Part shown: positions 41,183-49,782 of the stretch, one piece after another
Layout of the letters: the number at the start of each line of letters is the position of its first letter
How positions within the stretch are numbered: the first letter of the stretch is position 1
Source: an uncultured Flavonifractor sp.
Lineage (GTDB): Bacteria; Bacillota; Clostridia; Oscillospirales; Oscillospiraceae
Length of the DNA stretch: 64,000 nt
Assembly (NCBI RefSeq): GCF_944385615.1
Contig: NZ_CALWXV010000006.1
Location: forward strand, 16,404-80,403
Reading direction: 5' to 3'
The notes under the pieces: generated by a model
Database searches by the model: none
What the model was told of the DNA's origin: nothing
The model's input: only the letters and a program-made list of their open reading frames with translations
Program-made: the position numbers and the translations under genes

Positions 41183-41533
41183 TCAGCCGATGACCATGGA
41201 GTCAATGCAGACATCCACGTTGCGCACCTCGGCGCCGGTGGTACGTTGCACGATATAGCGGACCTCGCTCATGATGGAGCGGCTCACCGCCATCAGGTTC
41301 ACGCCGTTGTCCACGATGATATGCAGTTCAATGGAGACGGAGGAGTCCTCGTTATAGGTGACCTTGACGCCCTTGCCCATAGACTCCCGGCGCAGGAGAT
41401 GGACCAACCCGTCGGTCTTGGAGCGCACGGCCATACCCTTCACACCGTAGCAGTTGGTGGCGGCGGCGCCGGTGATATTGGTAAACACTTCGCTGCTGAT
41501 GGTGATATCGCCCCGTTCAGTTTGCACCTTCAT
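41183..41533 (-). CDS. Asp23/Gls24-family protein
   Basis: This is 116 residues: ISSEVFTNITGAAATNCYGV and KGMAVRSK in the first half, VSIELHIIVDNGVNLMAV and VDVCIDSMVI in the second, the Asp23/DUF322 pattern. Family members are envelope-linked or stress-related proteins and in clostridia often precede fakA, as here. It is the first gene of the Asp23-fakA unit. Confidence 0.88.
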   Translation of the reverse strand: MKVQTERGDITISSEVFTNITGAAATNCYGVKGMAVRSKTDGLVHLLRRESMGKGVKVTYNEDSSVSIELHIIVDNGVNLMAVSRSIMSEVRYIVQRTTGAEVRNVDVCIDSMVIG

Positions 41534-41663
41534 TGACTTATCCCTTCCTTTCCTGGGGTGTCTTGCTGGCATCCCCGTCAAAGCGGGGGAAAAGGTTTCA
41601 TGGATTTGTCTTTCTATTGTATTCCATTTCGCTCCAAATTACAAGGGAAAAAAGTTTCTGCAA

Positions 41664-41707
41664 AGTGGGAATGTACACTTGTAATTTCCACTCAAAGCGT
41701 GTACACT
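41664..41707 (+). promoter_or_regulatory. Repeated TGTACACT sites upstream of a small membrane protein
   Basis: TGTACACT occurs at 41672-41679 and 41700-41707, 28 bp apart. The first copy lies inside AGTGGGAA/TTTCCACT (41664-41692), a near-perfect inverted repeat. The pattern suggests binding sites for a regulator of the gene starting at 41756. Confidence 0.4.
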
Positions 41708-41755
41708 GTTCCTATCAGCATTTTGTTTCCAACACAAAAGGAGGCTGTCTGGATT

Positions 41756-41941
41756 ATGAAAAGTTTTTTCTCCGCCATCATTAAGCTCCTGGCCGTACTT
41801 GCCGTGCTGGGCGCCGTGATCTACGCCGTTGTTGCCTACTGGGACAAGGTGATGGAGCTGGTGTGCAAGATGAAGAGCCTGGTCTCCGGCCGGAGCGACG
41901 ACGACATGGAAGATATGGAGTTCGCCGACTGGGAAGAGTAA
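41756..41941 (+). CDS. 61-residue single-pass membrane protein with acidic tail
   Basis: The sequence MKSFFSAIIKLLAVLAVLGA, then VIYAVVAYWDKVMELV has one membrane segment of about 22 residues. A short basic stretch (KMKSLVSGR) and a strongly acidic C terminus (SDDDMEDMEFADWEE) follow. AAAAGGAGG lies 11 bases upstream of the ATG, and a terminator follows directly, so it is a single-gene transcript. The basic side next to the membrane predicts a cytoplasmic tail. I do not recognise a family. Confidence 0.65.
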   Translation: MKSFFSAIIKLLAVLAVLGAVIYAVVAYWDKVMELVCKMKSLVSGRSDDDMEDMEFADWEE

Positions 41942-41948
41942 GCATTTG

Positions 41949-41981
41949 AAAAGGGCCGCTGCCAAAGCAGCGGCCCTTTTT
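41949..41981. terminator. Bidirectional terminator
   Basis: AAAAGGGCCGCTGC / GCAGCGGCCCTTTT with loop CAAA. Confidence 0.92.
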
Positions 41982-42014
41982 GTATCTCAGCGTGGAGTCA
42001 GGCAAACGCACCCG

Positions 42015-43145
42015 CTACAGGCCCGCCCGGCGGGGATCGGCGGGCGGGCGGCACAGCCGGCCAAAATACCAGCCGGTGACCCCGTTCTTTTTCACCAGAG
42101 CCCGGTCGGCCAGCCGGCGGACGATGGACAGGATATCCCCCGGCTCCACCGCCGGGCGATAGTCGGTGGACTCTTTGCACAGCGTGACCCCGCCGGAGCG
42201 GTACAGGTAATCGGTGAGCACGTCTACATTCCGGCCGCTCTCCAGATGGCGGCAGCGGCACAGGGCCCCGCCCCGCAGCAGCACCTCCACCTGATTGTGG
42301 CCCCAGCGCACATTCACCGACTGTGGGGTCTCCTCCTGCCGGTCCAGAGCCATGGCGGTGGGCAGTCTGTCGTAGGCATACCAGGTAAATCCCTCTCCCG
42401 GCGCCTGGGGGAGTACCAGGGCATTGAGCTGGGCGTCCCACTGGAGAGCGCAGCCCCCATCAATGGACACAATATGGTGTACTTCATCCACCAGAGGGTT
42501 GGTGGTTGGGATATGGGGGTGATAGATGGTCACAGGGGTATGGCCCACGATACACCACCGGCGGAAGGTCTTGCCTTGCTCCAGGAAGAAATCGTTTTTC
42601 ATGCACTTCCAGGCTTCCATATCCTCCAGATGGTCTTCGTCCTCCACCCCGCCATGGACAAACAGATAATCGGGGGTGAGCAGGATCTCGGGGATGGCGT
42701 CCAGAAAAGCCAGCTCCGGGCCGAAGTGGTCCAGAATCACCTGCCGCAGGGCGGGCAGATCGTCGGGAGAGCGGGTCTCAAAGCCCACCTCCTGGCCCAT
42801 TTGCAGCAGGGTACACCGGTTGCGCCACACGTTCAGATAGTGGTGGAAAAACTCCGGCCGCACCTGGGGGGCCTCCACAAACTCGGCCACCAAGTCGTCG
42901 CAGTTGCCCCGGACCAGGTACACCGTCCGGCGGCTGGAAAGGTCCATGACGTACCGTAGCACCGCCAGACTGTCCGGTCCCTTTTCCACCAGGTCCCCCA
43001 GCAGCACCAGGATATCCTCCGGCCCATAGCCTGCCCGGTCCAGCAGGCCCTGGAACATGGGCAGACTGCCGTGGATGTCGCTGATGACCAGCACCCGCCG
43101 CCCAGCCGGGAACTCCAGCCGCTGTACCCGGGCCTTTCGTGCCAT
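42015..43145 (-). CDS. Calcineurin-like metallophosphoesterase
   Basis: The start MARKARVQRLEFPAGRRVLV follows GAGGTG; 376 residues. The phosphoesterase motifs are VISDIHGSLPMF, LLGDLVEKGPDS, LVRGNCDDLV, YLFVHGGVEDEDH and IVGHTPVTI, a set close to PrpE/Ap4A-type phosphatases. The C-terminal 120 residues (RWGHNQVEVLLRGGALCRCR onward) are an extra domain without an obvious family. It lies downstream of the ABC exporter gene with 15 bp between, so both are probably co-transcribed. Confidence 0.82.
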   Translation of the reverse strand: MARKARVQRLEFPAGRRVLVISDIHGSLPMFQGLLDRAGYGPEDILVLLGDLVEKGPDSLAVLRYVMDLSSRRTVYLVRGNCDDLVAEFVEAPQVRPEFFHHYLNVWRNRCTLLQMGQEVGFETRSPDDLPALRQVILDHFGPELAFLDAIPEILLTPDYLFVHGGVEDEDHLEDMEAWKCMKNDFFLEQGKTFRRWCIVGHTPVTIYHPHIPTTNPLVDEVHHIVSIDGGCALQWDAQLNALVLPQAPGEGFTWYAYDRLPTAMALDRQEETPQSVNVRWGHNQVEVLLRGGALCRCRHLESGRNVDVLTDYLYRSGGVTLCKESTDYRPAVEPGDILSIVRRLADRALVKKNGVTGWYFGRLCRPPADPRRAGL

Positions 43146-43160
43146 GGTCGCCACCTCGCT

Positions 43161-44918
43161 TTATACGGAGACTGATTTCTGAGCCTGATACAACCGGGCG
43201 TATTCCCCGCCCTTGGCCATCAATTCCTCATGGGTGCCCTCCTCGGCGATGCCGCAGCCGTCAATGACCACAATGCGCCCGGCGGAGCGGATGGTGGACA
43301 GCCGGTGGGCAATGATGAGGGTGGTACGGCCCTGGGCCAGGGCGTCAAAGGCGGACTGGATGCGGGCCTCGGTCACCGTGTCCAGCGCGGAGGTGGCCTC
43401 ATCCAGGATAAGGATGGGGGGATTTTTCAAAAAGATCCGGGCGATGGACACCCGCTGCTTCTGGCCGCCGGACAGCATAACGCCCCGCTCGCCCACCTGG
43501 GTCTGGAAGCCGTCGGGCATCTCCAGAATGTCGTCGTAGATCTCGGCCCGCTTGGCGGCCTCGATGATCTCCGCCTCGGTGGCATCGGGCCGCCCATAGC
43601 GGATGTTGTCGTAAATGGTACCGGCAAAAAGGAACACATCCTGCTGGACGATGCCGATGTTCGCCCGCAGGTCGTGCTGCTTCAGCTCCCGCACGTCCTG
43701 GCCGTCCACCAGCACCCGGCCGCCGGTGACGTCATAAAACCGGGGGATGAGCTGGCACAGGGTGGACTTGCCGCCGCCGGAGGGACCCACCACCGCCACC
43801 GTCTCGCCGGGGTTGATGTGGAGGGTGACATGTTCCAGCACTGGCTCGGAAGAGGACTCGTACCGGAAGGTCACGTCGTCCACCAAAATATCTCCCTTCA
43901 CGTCGGCAAGGTCCCGGGCGTTGGGGGCATCCTGGATATCGGGCTCCACCCGCATCAGCTCGGTGAACCGCTTGAAGCCCGCCATGCCCTGCATAAACTG
44001 CTCCACAAAGGCGGACAGCTTGCGGATGGGGGTAATAAAGGTGGTGACATAGAGGGCAAAGGTGGTCAGGTCGATAAAGTCCATCTGGCCCTTCATAATC
44101 AGGAAGCCGCCGAAGGCAATGACCACCACCGACAGGATGCCCATAAAGAACTCCATGCCGGACTGATAGAAGGCCATGGTCTTGTAGTAGCCCCGCTTGG
44201 CCCCCCGGAACTGGTCGTTGGCGGCGTTGAACTTGGCGCTCTCGGCGTCCTCGTTGGCGAAGGCCTTGGCGGTACGCATCCCGGAGATGGAGGACTCCAC
44301 CTCCCCATTGATGCCCGCCAGCTTGGCCTTGACCTCAATAGAGGCCCGCATCATCTTTTTGCGGGTGAGGGCGGTAAAAAGTATGAAAATAGGAATGACC
44401 GCAAAGACCACCAGAGCCAGCTGCCACCGGATGGTGAGCATGATGCAGAAGGCCCCCAGGATGGTCACCGAGGAGATGAACAGATCCTCCGGGCCGTGGT
44501 GGGCCAGCTCCGTGATCTCAAAAAGGTCACCGGTGACCCGGCTCATCAGCTGGCCGGTGCGGTTTTTGTCATAAAAGGAAAAGGACAGATCCTGCATGTG
44601 AGAGAACAGATCCCCCCGGATGTCGGCCTCCATCCGAACACCCAGCAGGTGGCCCCAGTAGGTGACGATGAAGTAAAAGACCCCCTTGAGCACATAGGCC
44701 CCCGCCAGCAGGGCCATGACGGCGAAAAAGGTGGTAAACAGCCGCTCAGGCAGCAGGGTCTGCATGGACCAGCGGGACACCATGGGGAAGAGCAGGTCCA
44801 CGATACAGATGCACAAAGCGCACACCATATCCAGCAGGAACAGCTTCCAGTGGGGCCTGTAATAGGAGGCAAATATCCGCAGATAGCCCCGGTTTTTAAA
44901 GTCTTTTTTGTTGGTCAT
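43161..44918 (-). CDS. ABC transporter with fused permease and ATPase domains
   Basis: The product is 585 residues: six membrane segments in residues 20-320 (type IV exporter fold), then an ATPase with Walker A GPSGGGKST, LRANIGIVQQDVFLF, signature LSGGQKQR, Walker B PILILDEATSALD and switch His IAHRLSTI. It is a half-transporter that should dimerise for export of a lipid, drug or peptide. No partner half-transporter is adjacent, so a homodimer is likely. Confidence 0.92.
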   Translation of the reverse strand: MTNKKDFKNRGYLRIFASYYRPHWKLFLLDMVCALCICIVDLLFPMVSRWSMQTLLPERLFTTFFAVMALLAGAYVLKGVFYFIVTYWGHLLGVRMEADIRGDLFSHMQDLSFSFYDKNRTGQLMSRVTGDLFEITELAHHGPEDLFISSVTILGAFCIMLTIRWQLALVVFAVIPIFILFTALTRKKMMRASIEVKAKLAGINGEVESSISGMRTAKAFANEDAESAKFNAANDQFRGAKRGYYKTMAFYQSGMEFFMGILSVVVIAFGGFLIMKGQMDFIDLTTFALYVTTFITPIRKLSAFVEQFMQGMAGFKRFTELMRVEPDIQDAPNARDLADVKGDILVDDVTFRYESSSEPVLEHVTLHINPGETVAVVGPSGGGKSTLCQLIPRFYDVTGGRVLVDGQDVRELKQHDLRANIGIVQQDVFLFAGTIYDNIRYGRPDATEAEIIEAAKRAEIYDDILEMPDGFQTQVGERGVMLSGGQKQRVSIARIFLKNPPILILDEATSALDTVTEARIQSAFDALAQGRTTLIIAHRLSTIRSAGRIVVIDGCGIAEEGTHEELMAKGGEYARLYQAQKSVSV

Positions 44919-45328
44919 GACGCTCTCCTCTCAAAAATCCGTTACCCTGTAGTATAGCCTGCCGCCGCTGGCTTTGTCAACCGATGAGGCCCACCTGTAA
45001 AGCGCTGGGAAAGCCGGCTCATAAAGCCCCATAAACGCCAGGGCCTGGAAAAACTGCTTGCGCTCTTTCAAACGTTGCAGTACAATAAAATCAAGCGAAT
45101 GGAACGGGCGGGTCACGGAGCATACCACCCCCTGTCTCCATGCAGGAATACCCCGCACGCAGCAATCATCCGCGCCATGTGTACTCCGCTGGGAAGGTCT
45201 GTGTTTCGCAAAAAAGTGGTTCCATGCGTTTGTGTGTGATTGGGCTGTGCAGGGTACCTGTATGGCCTTTTTGTCTGCCCCGCAGCGCCCGCAAGTCCAT
45301 TCATTTTTTTGCAAAGGAGTTGGTCCCA
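44919..45328. other. Gap between ABC exporter and S-layer protein
   Basis: About 410 bases between divergent genes. Reading frames here are shadows without ribosome sites. I see no strong hairpin or clear promoter box apart from A/T-richer parts near 45070-45100 and 45290-45310, where the S-layer gene promoter may lie. Confidence 0.4.
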
Positions 45329-46909
45329 GTGAAACGATGGAAACGAATGTTAGGCGCTTTGCTCGCAATTGTCCTGCTGACAGGCGCCGTCCCGGTCTAC
45401 GCCGCAGAGCAGACAGAGATGCCGGACTATTTCGGTATTCAGTCTGACGCTGAGAAGACGACGGTAGGCCATACCTTTACCCTCAGCTATGGACGGTCTG
45501 GAGAAGATGTTTATGACAGTTTTGAAATAACGGACGATTTCTATTATGCCATAGAACCCGACGGCCAAATTACAGTGACCAACACCAACCCCTCTGATAC
45601 CGGGTTTGTGTACATATACTGCGAGGTATATGATCCCAAGACCTCCATGATGAGCTATGAGGGAAACACGATCCAGATTCCCGGCGGATATTTCTCCGAT
45701 GTGGATGAGGACCTTTATTATTTGGGCGCCAACGGCCAGTGGATCTCCGTCTGGTACGGCTACTGGCTTTTGGGCGCAGTGACGGAGGATGACCGTCCGG
45801 GCAAGATGCTGGACTATGGGGAATCCTGTACCTTCCGCCTGCCTGACGCCGGAACCGATGGGGCCTACCTGCTCTACTGTTTCTATTTTGACTCAGCAAT
45901 CACCAACACCCAACCGGGCGAAGATGACATCTATACCGAGTACCAGCGCAATCTCTACATGTATAAGGATACCGCCGACACCGTAGCCGGTTTTACCGAC
46001 GTACACAAAAGCGACTATTACGCCGACGCGGTGGTGTGGGCCAAGGAAAACAACGTCACCGGCGGCACATCCGCCACCACCTTCTCCCCTGCCGCCACCG
46101 TCACCCGGGCTGAGGCTGTGACCTTCCTGTGGCGGGCCGCCGGATCGCCGGAGCCTTCCTCCCTGGTCTCCCCCTACACGGACGTGACCAACAAGGGGGC
46201 TTACTACTATAAGGCCGTCCTGTGGGCAGCGGAACAGGGGATCACCGGCGGCATTGGAAACAACCAGTTTGGGCCCACCGTTACCCTGGCCTATGACCAA
46301 ATCCTGACCATGCTCTGCCGGGCCGTCGGGGAGAGCGCCACCGGCAGCGACTGGTCCGCTGCGGCGGTAAACTGGGCCTCCAAAAATGGGCTCACCGACG
46401 GGCTGACCTTCCACGCCAAGTCAAATTGCCCCCGCTCCGATGTGATTTACTGCCTGTGGAAGCAGCTGTCCGACGGCACGCCCATACAGCCCGTCGGCCC
46501 GAACAACAGCCAGACCCCCAAGGGCCCCACGGAGCAGGAGGTCTACAACGCCATTGTGGCCCTCAAGTCAGACTATCCCGAGGGGATGCGTTGGACCAAC
46601 GACAACTACTATCGCTCTGACGCTATGCATGCAAGCGGCTTCGGCTGCGAGGGGTTTGCCCTGATTTGCAGCGATGCGGCCTTTGGTGACCTGCCTGCCC
46701 GGACCCACACCTCCTTCGACCAGATCCGGGTGGGGGATCTGATCCGGGTGGGGAACTACCACACCATTGTGGTCCTGGAGAAAAAGAGCAACTCGGTGAT
46801 CATCACCGAGGGCAACTTCAACAGCTCCATCCACTGGGGACGGGAAGTGACCCGGGCCAGTCTGGAGCAGTCCGGCTTTTCCGTGCGCACCCGCTATCCT
46901 GAGGCATAA
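45329..46909 (+). CDS. S-layer-homology protein with C-terminal cysteine hydrolase domain
   Basis: A GTG start (MKRWKRMLGALLAIVLLTGA) lies nine bases after AAAGGAG; a signal peptide ends near VYAAEQ. Residues 30-215 are an unassigned surface domain. Three SLH repeats follow (GFTDVHKSDYYADAVVWAKE; YTDVTNKGAYYYKAVLWAAE; SDWSAAAVNWASKNG), which attach proteins to pyruvylated wall polymer. The last 95 residues contain SGFGCEGFALICSDAAFG and VGNYHTIVVLE, a Cys and His in the order of CHAP/NlpC-type amidases or peptidases. It may be a wall-anchored peptidoglycan hydrolase; 526 residues. Confidence 0.8.
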   Translation: MKRWKRMLGALLAIVLLTGAVPVYAAEQTEMPDYFGIQSDAEKTTVGHTFTLSYGRSGEDVYDSFEITDDFYYAIEPDGQITVTNTNPSDTGFVYIYCEVYDPKTSMMSYEGNTIQIPGGYFSDVDEDLYYLGANGQWISVWYGYWLLGAVTEDDRPGKMLDYGESCTFRLPDAGTDGAYLLYCFYFDSAITNTQPGEDDIYTEYQRNLYMYKDTADTVAGFTDVHKSDYYADAVVWAKENNVTGGTSATTFSPAATVTRAEAVTFLWRAAGSPEPSSLVSPYTDVTNKGAYYYKAVLWAAEQGITGGIGNNQFGPTVTLAYDQILTMLCRAVGESATGSDWSAAAVNWASKNGLTDGLTFHAKSNCPRSDVIYCLWKQLSDGTPIQPVGPNNSQTPKGPTEQEVYNAIVALKSDYPEGMRWTNDNYYRSDAMHASGFGCEGFALICSDAAFGDLPARTHTSFDQIRVGDLIRVGNYHTIVVLEKKSNSVIITEGNFNSSIHWGREVTRASLEQSGFSVRTRYPEA

Positions 46910-46929
46910 GCACACCTGCCACATCCCTT

Positions 46930-46958
46930 CCGCCCCGGAGCTTCCGGGGCGGTTTTTT
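46930..46958 (+). terminator. Terminator after the S-layer gene
   Basis: CCGCCCCGGA / TCCGGGGCGG hairpin followed by six T. Confidence 0.9.
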
Positions 46959-47047
46959 CAGCTATCACAAAAGAAACCGCCCACTCTACTGCTGTTCGGT
47001 TGCCAAATCCCGGCGGTATGGGCTATGATAGCCGGGAGGTGAGCGCT

Positions 47048-47800
47048 ATGTACGACATGGACAAAACCGCTTTCGGCGCCTTCGTGGCCCAGCTGCGGAA
47101 GGAAAAGGGCTGGACCCAGAAGGAGCTGGCCGGGCGGCTCCACATTACCGATAAGGCGGTGAGCAAATGGGAGACGGGAGCCAGCATCCCAGACACCGCC
47201 CTGCTGATCCCGCTGTCGGAGCTGCTGGGGGTGACGGTGACCGAGCTGCTGCTCTGCCGCCGGCAGGCCCCCCAGCCCATGGAACCGGAGGCGGTGGAGG
47301 ATGTGGTGAAAACCGCCATCCGCTATTCCGACGAAAGGCCGGGGCGGGCCTGGCAGGAAAAGGGACGCTGGCCCCTGTGGTATGTGCTGGCCCTGCTGGC
47401 GGGGGGGCTGGGCCTGTGGGCCAACTGGGTCTGGTGCCAGATCCCCGAGGCTCTGGGGGCCCCCATGCTGCTGGGGGCCGGTTTTGGGGCCTACTTCTGC
47501 TTTTTTGCCCGGCTCACTCTGCCGGAGATTTACGACCAGCGGTCCATCAGCATGGTGCTGGACGGCCCCCTTCGGATGAATGTGCCCGGTCTGACCTTCA
47601 ACAACCGCAATTGGCCCCACATCCTCACGGTAGGCCGGGTATGGTCCTGCGCCGTCATGGTGGGGCTGCCTCTGCTGTCTTTGGGCATGGGGCTGCTCTG
47701 TCCTGGATTGTGGGAGGCCGCCCAACTGGGGATCATCCTGTTTCTGACCCTGGGCGGGCTGTTTGTTCCCCTCTATCTGGTTGGAAAAAAGTATCAATGA
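47048..47800 (+). CDS. XRE regulator fused to a membrane domain
   Basis: The start MYDMDKTAFGAFVAQLRKEK is six bases from GGGAGGTG; 250 residues. Residues 9-65 are an XRE domain (GWTQKELAGRLHITDKAVSK, then WETGASIPDTALLIPLSELL). After a linker come four hydrophobic segments (ALLAGGLGLWANWVW; LLGAGFGAYFCFF; AVMVGLPLLSLGMGLL; IILFLTLGGLFVPLYL). Membrane-bound regulators of this kind are common in clostridia and may sense envelope conditions; target genes are unknown. Confidence 0.85.
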   Translation: MYDMDKTAFGAFVAQLRKEKGWTQKELAGRLHITDKAVSKWETGASIPDTALLIPLSELLGVTVTELLLCRRQAPQPMEPEAVEDVVKTAIRYSDERPGRAWQEKGRWPLWYVLALLAGGLGLWANWVWCQIPEALGAPMLLGAGFGAYFCFFARLTLPEIYDQRSISMVLDGPLRMNVPGLTFNNRNWPHILTVGRVWSCAVMVGLPLLSLGMGLLCPGLWEAAQLGIILFLTLGGLFVPLYLVGKKYQ

Positions 47801-47801
47801 A

Positions 47802-47842
47802 CCTGACCGGCAGCCTGGCTCGCAGGCTGCCGGTCAGGTTTT
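47802..47842. terminator. Terminator
   Basis: CCTGACCGGCAGCCTG / CAGGCTGCCGGTCAGG, then TTTT. Confidence 0.88.
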
Positions 47843-47891
47843 GCCCGAAAATCACCCTGAGGAGGGTAAGGCCCGCCGTTGGCTGGCTTGG

Positions 47892-48344
47892 TTATCGCTC
47901 CGATACATAGAGCGTCAGCTCTATTTCATCTTCGTCTGCTGCTCCGGTCTCTGTAAAGCCTTTGCTCTTATACAAAGTCAGCGCCGGGAGATTCTCTCTG
48001 TTACAGGTTAAGGTCACCCGATCGGAAGCGCCAAAGGGTTTGGTTTTAATGTAATCAAGCACCCGGTCCAATGCAACGCTGCCATAGCCCCGGCCCTGAT
48101 TTGATTCATCCATCATCATATGCCAGATATCATATTCAGGGATATCATAGTCGTAAATCACCATGACATAACCAACCATCACATCACCTTTATAAATTCC
48201 AAAAGGCTGGCATTGCTCCCGATAGACGTAGGCCTGTGCAAGGCTGCGGATTGGGTGGGATACAAAACGCTCCTGTCCCGGTGCAAGTTTCAGATGAAAT
48301 GCGTCGATGAAGTTTTCTTGGGTAATTTTTCTGAGATAAATCAT
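47892..48344 (-). CDS. GNAT-family acetyltransferase (BltD/SpeG-like)
   Basis: The start MIYLRKITQENFIDAFHLKL is five bases from GGAGG; 150 residues, one compact GNAT domain. The acetyl-CoA loop is DESNQGRGYGSVALDRVLDY, and the substrate strand PFGIYKGDVMVGYVMVIYDY precedes it. YDIWHMMMDE is the pattern of polyamine (spermidine) acetyltransferases such as BltD. The gene is less GC-rich than its neighbours, so it may have been acquired. Confidence 0.82.
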   Translation of the reverse strand: MIYLRKITQENFIDAFHLKLAPGQERFVSHPIRSLAQAYVYREQCQPFGIYKGDVMVGYVMVIYDYDIPEYDIWHMMMDESNQGRGYGSVALDRVLDYIKTKPFGASDRVTLTCNRENLPALTLYKSKGFTETGAADEDEIELTLYVSER

Positions 48345-48707
48345 AAATTCCTCCATAAATCGTCCTGACTTGATTGATACGTTGGTCTTGTATGAATATC
48401 TATGGAAGAACAGACGATTGCATCAAAACGCAAAAAAGCCGTGGTTGATCCACCACGGCAAAAGCAATCAACTAAAAACGATTATACTGCAACCGAGGTC
48501 TTCAAAAGATATTCAGATTTCCTATTCCCTCTGTTATTTCTCATCATGAAGCACCTCGCTTTCTATCAGATTTGGTATCATCATAATACTGTCCATTCCT
48601 CCTGTCAACCCTTGCTTTTTGTCCAAAACAGGCTGTCGGCTTGCCTCCGTCCCAGTTCAGTGATAGAATAGATGGGATTTTCAAGTTGGTAAAAGAGGGA
48701 AACAGAC
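48345..48707. other. Gap with one hairpin upstream of the AEC transporter gene
   Basis: About 360 A/T-rich bases between divergent genes. A hairpin GCCGTGGT/ACCACGGC (48438-48459) has a six-A run before it, so it would act as a terminator only on the minus strand; no gene there needs it, so it may be a relic. No credible gene is seen. Confidence 0.45.
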
Positions 48708-49640
48708 ATGATAGACTATCTGTTGCTGGTGTCCTCCCAGGTGGGGACCATGTTTTTGATGATGGCGGCGGGCTTTGTGATGGCCAAGCGGGGGCTGCTC
48801 ACCCCGGCGGGCATCCCCCAGATGACCAATCTGCTGCTCACCGTGGTGCTGCCCTGTATGCTGGTGAACGCCCTCCAGGTGGAGCGCACCCCCGCCCTGC
48901 TGGGCGCCATGGGATACGCCGCCCTCCTGGCAGTGGGGCTTTATATCATCTACTGTCTCTTCATCGTCCCCCTGTTCCGCCGCCAGCCCGCCCCCACCAG
49001 CAAAGCCCTCCGCTTCGGGGTGCTCTATGGCAACGTGGGTTTTATGGGCCTTCCCCTGGTGCAGCTGGTGCTGGGAGATGGGGCCATGCTCTACGGCACC
49101 GTGGTGCTGGTGGTCTTCAACGCCTTCAACTGGAGCCAGGGCGTGGTGCTCATGGGCGGAAAAGAGCAGGTCTCTTTGAAGCAGGCCGTACTCAACCCGG
49201 GCATCCTGGGAACGCTCACGGGCCTGGTCCTCTTTTTGCTGGGCGTTACCCTGCCCCCCATGGTGGGCAACGCGGTGGGCTTTCTGGGCAGCATGAACAC
49301 CCCCTTGGCCATGATTATCATCGGCGCTCAGATGGCGGCCGCCGACTGGCGCTCCATCTTCCGCAGCCCCGCCATTCTGGCGGCCTCGGCCCTGAAGCTG
49401 ATCGTCATCCCCCTGCTCACCGCTCTGCTCCTCTACCCCTTCCACCCGGAGCCCGACCTGTACTGTACCCTGGTGCTGCTGGCCGGTGTGCCCACCGCCA
49501 GCATTACCGCCATGTTTGCCCAGCGTTATAAGCAGGATGTGCCCACCAGCGCCCAGCTGGTGGCCGTCACCACCCTGTTGTCCATCCTTACCCTGCCCTG
49601 CTTCGGGGCCCTGGCCGCCCTTCTCAGCGGGGCCGCCTGA
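48708..49640 (+). CDS. AEC-family (auxin efflux carrier/malate permease-like) transporter
   Basis: The product is 310 residues and is nearly all hydrophobic, with about ten membrane segments. Family features are the N-terminal TMFLMMAAGFVMAKRGLL, the helix-break region FGVLYGNVGFMGLPLVQLVL and the late segment GVPTASITAMFAQRYKQD. AEC carriers export or import small organic acids. The substrate is unknown. AGAGGG precedes the ATG. Confidence 0.9.
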   Translation: MIDYLLLVSSQVGTMFLMMAAGFVMAKRGLLTPAGIPQMTNLLLTVVLPCMLVNALQVERTPALLGAMGYAALLAVGLYIIYCLFIVPLFRRQPAPTSKALRFGVLYGNVGFMGLPLVQLVLGDGAMLYGTVVLVVFNAFNWSQGVVLMGGKEQVSLKQAVLNPGILGTLTGLVLFLLGVTLPPMVGNAVGFLGSMNTPLAMIIIGAQMAAADWRSIFRSPAILAASALKLIVIPLLTALLLYPFHPEPDLYCTLVLLAGVPTASITAMFAQRYKQDVPTSAQLVAVTTLLSILTLPCFGALAALLSGAA

Positions 49641-49782
49641 CAGCTGAGAGAAATTTGCAAATTAGTCACAAAAGCTTACAAAATGTGTTTTTCCATTTAC
49701 GGCGGCGGGTGGGGATGGTAAAATGGTGGAACATCCCAATCCCCCGGGCGGCCATCCGCCCACAGCACAATTGGAGGTTACC

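Noticed and set aside
44931-45368. 145-codon minus-strand frame overlapping the S-layer gene start
   Set aside because: No ribosome site and it overlaps the signal-peptide region of a well-supported gene.
48402-48671. 89-codon plus-strand frame before the AEC gene
   Set aside because: No ribosome site, runs through a hairpin, no recognisable pattern.
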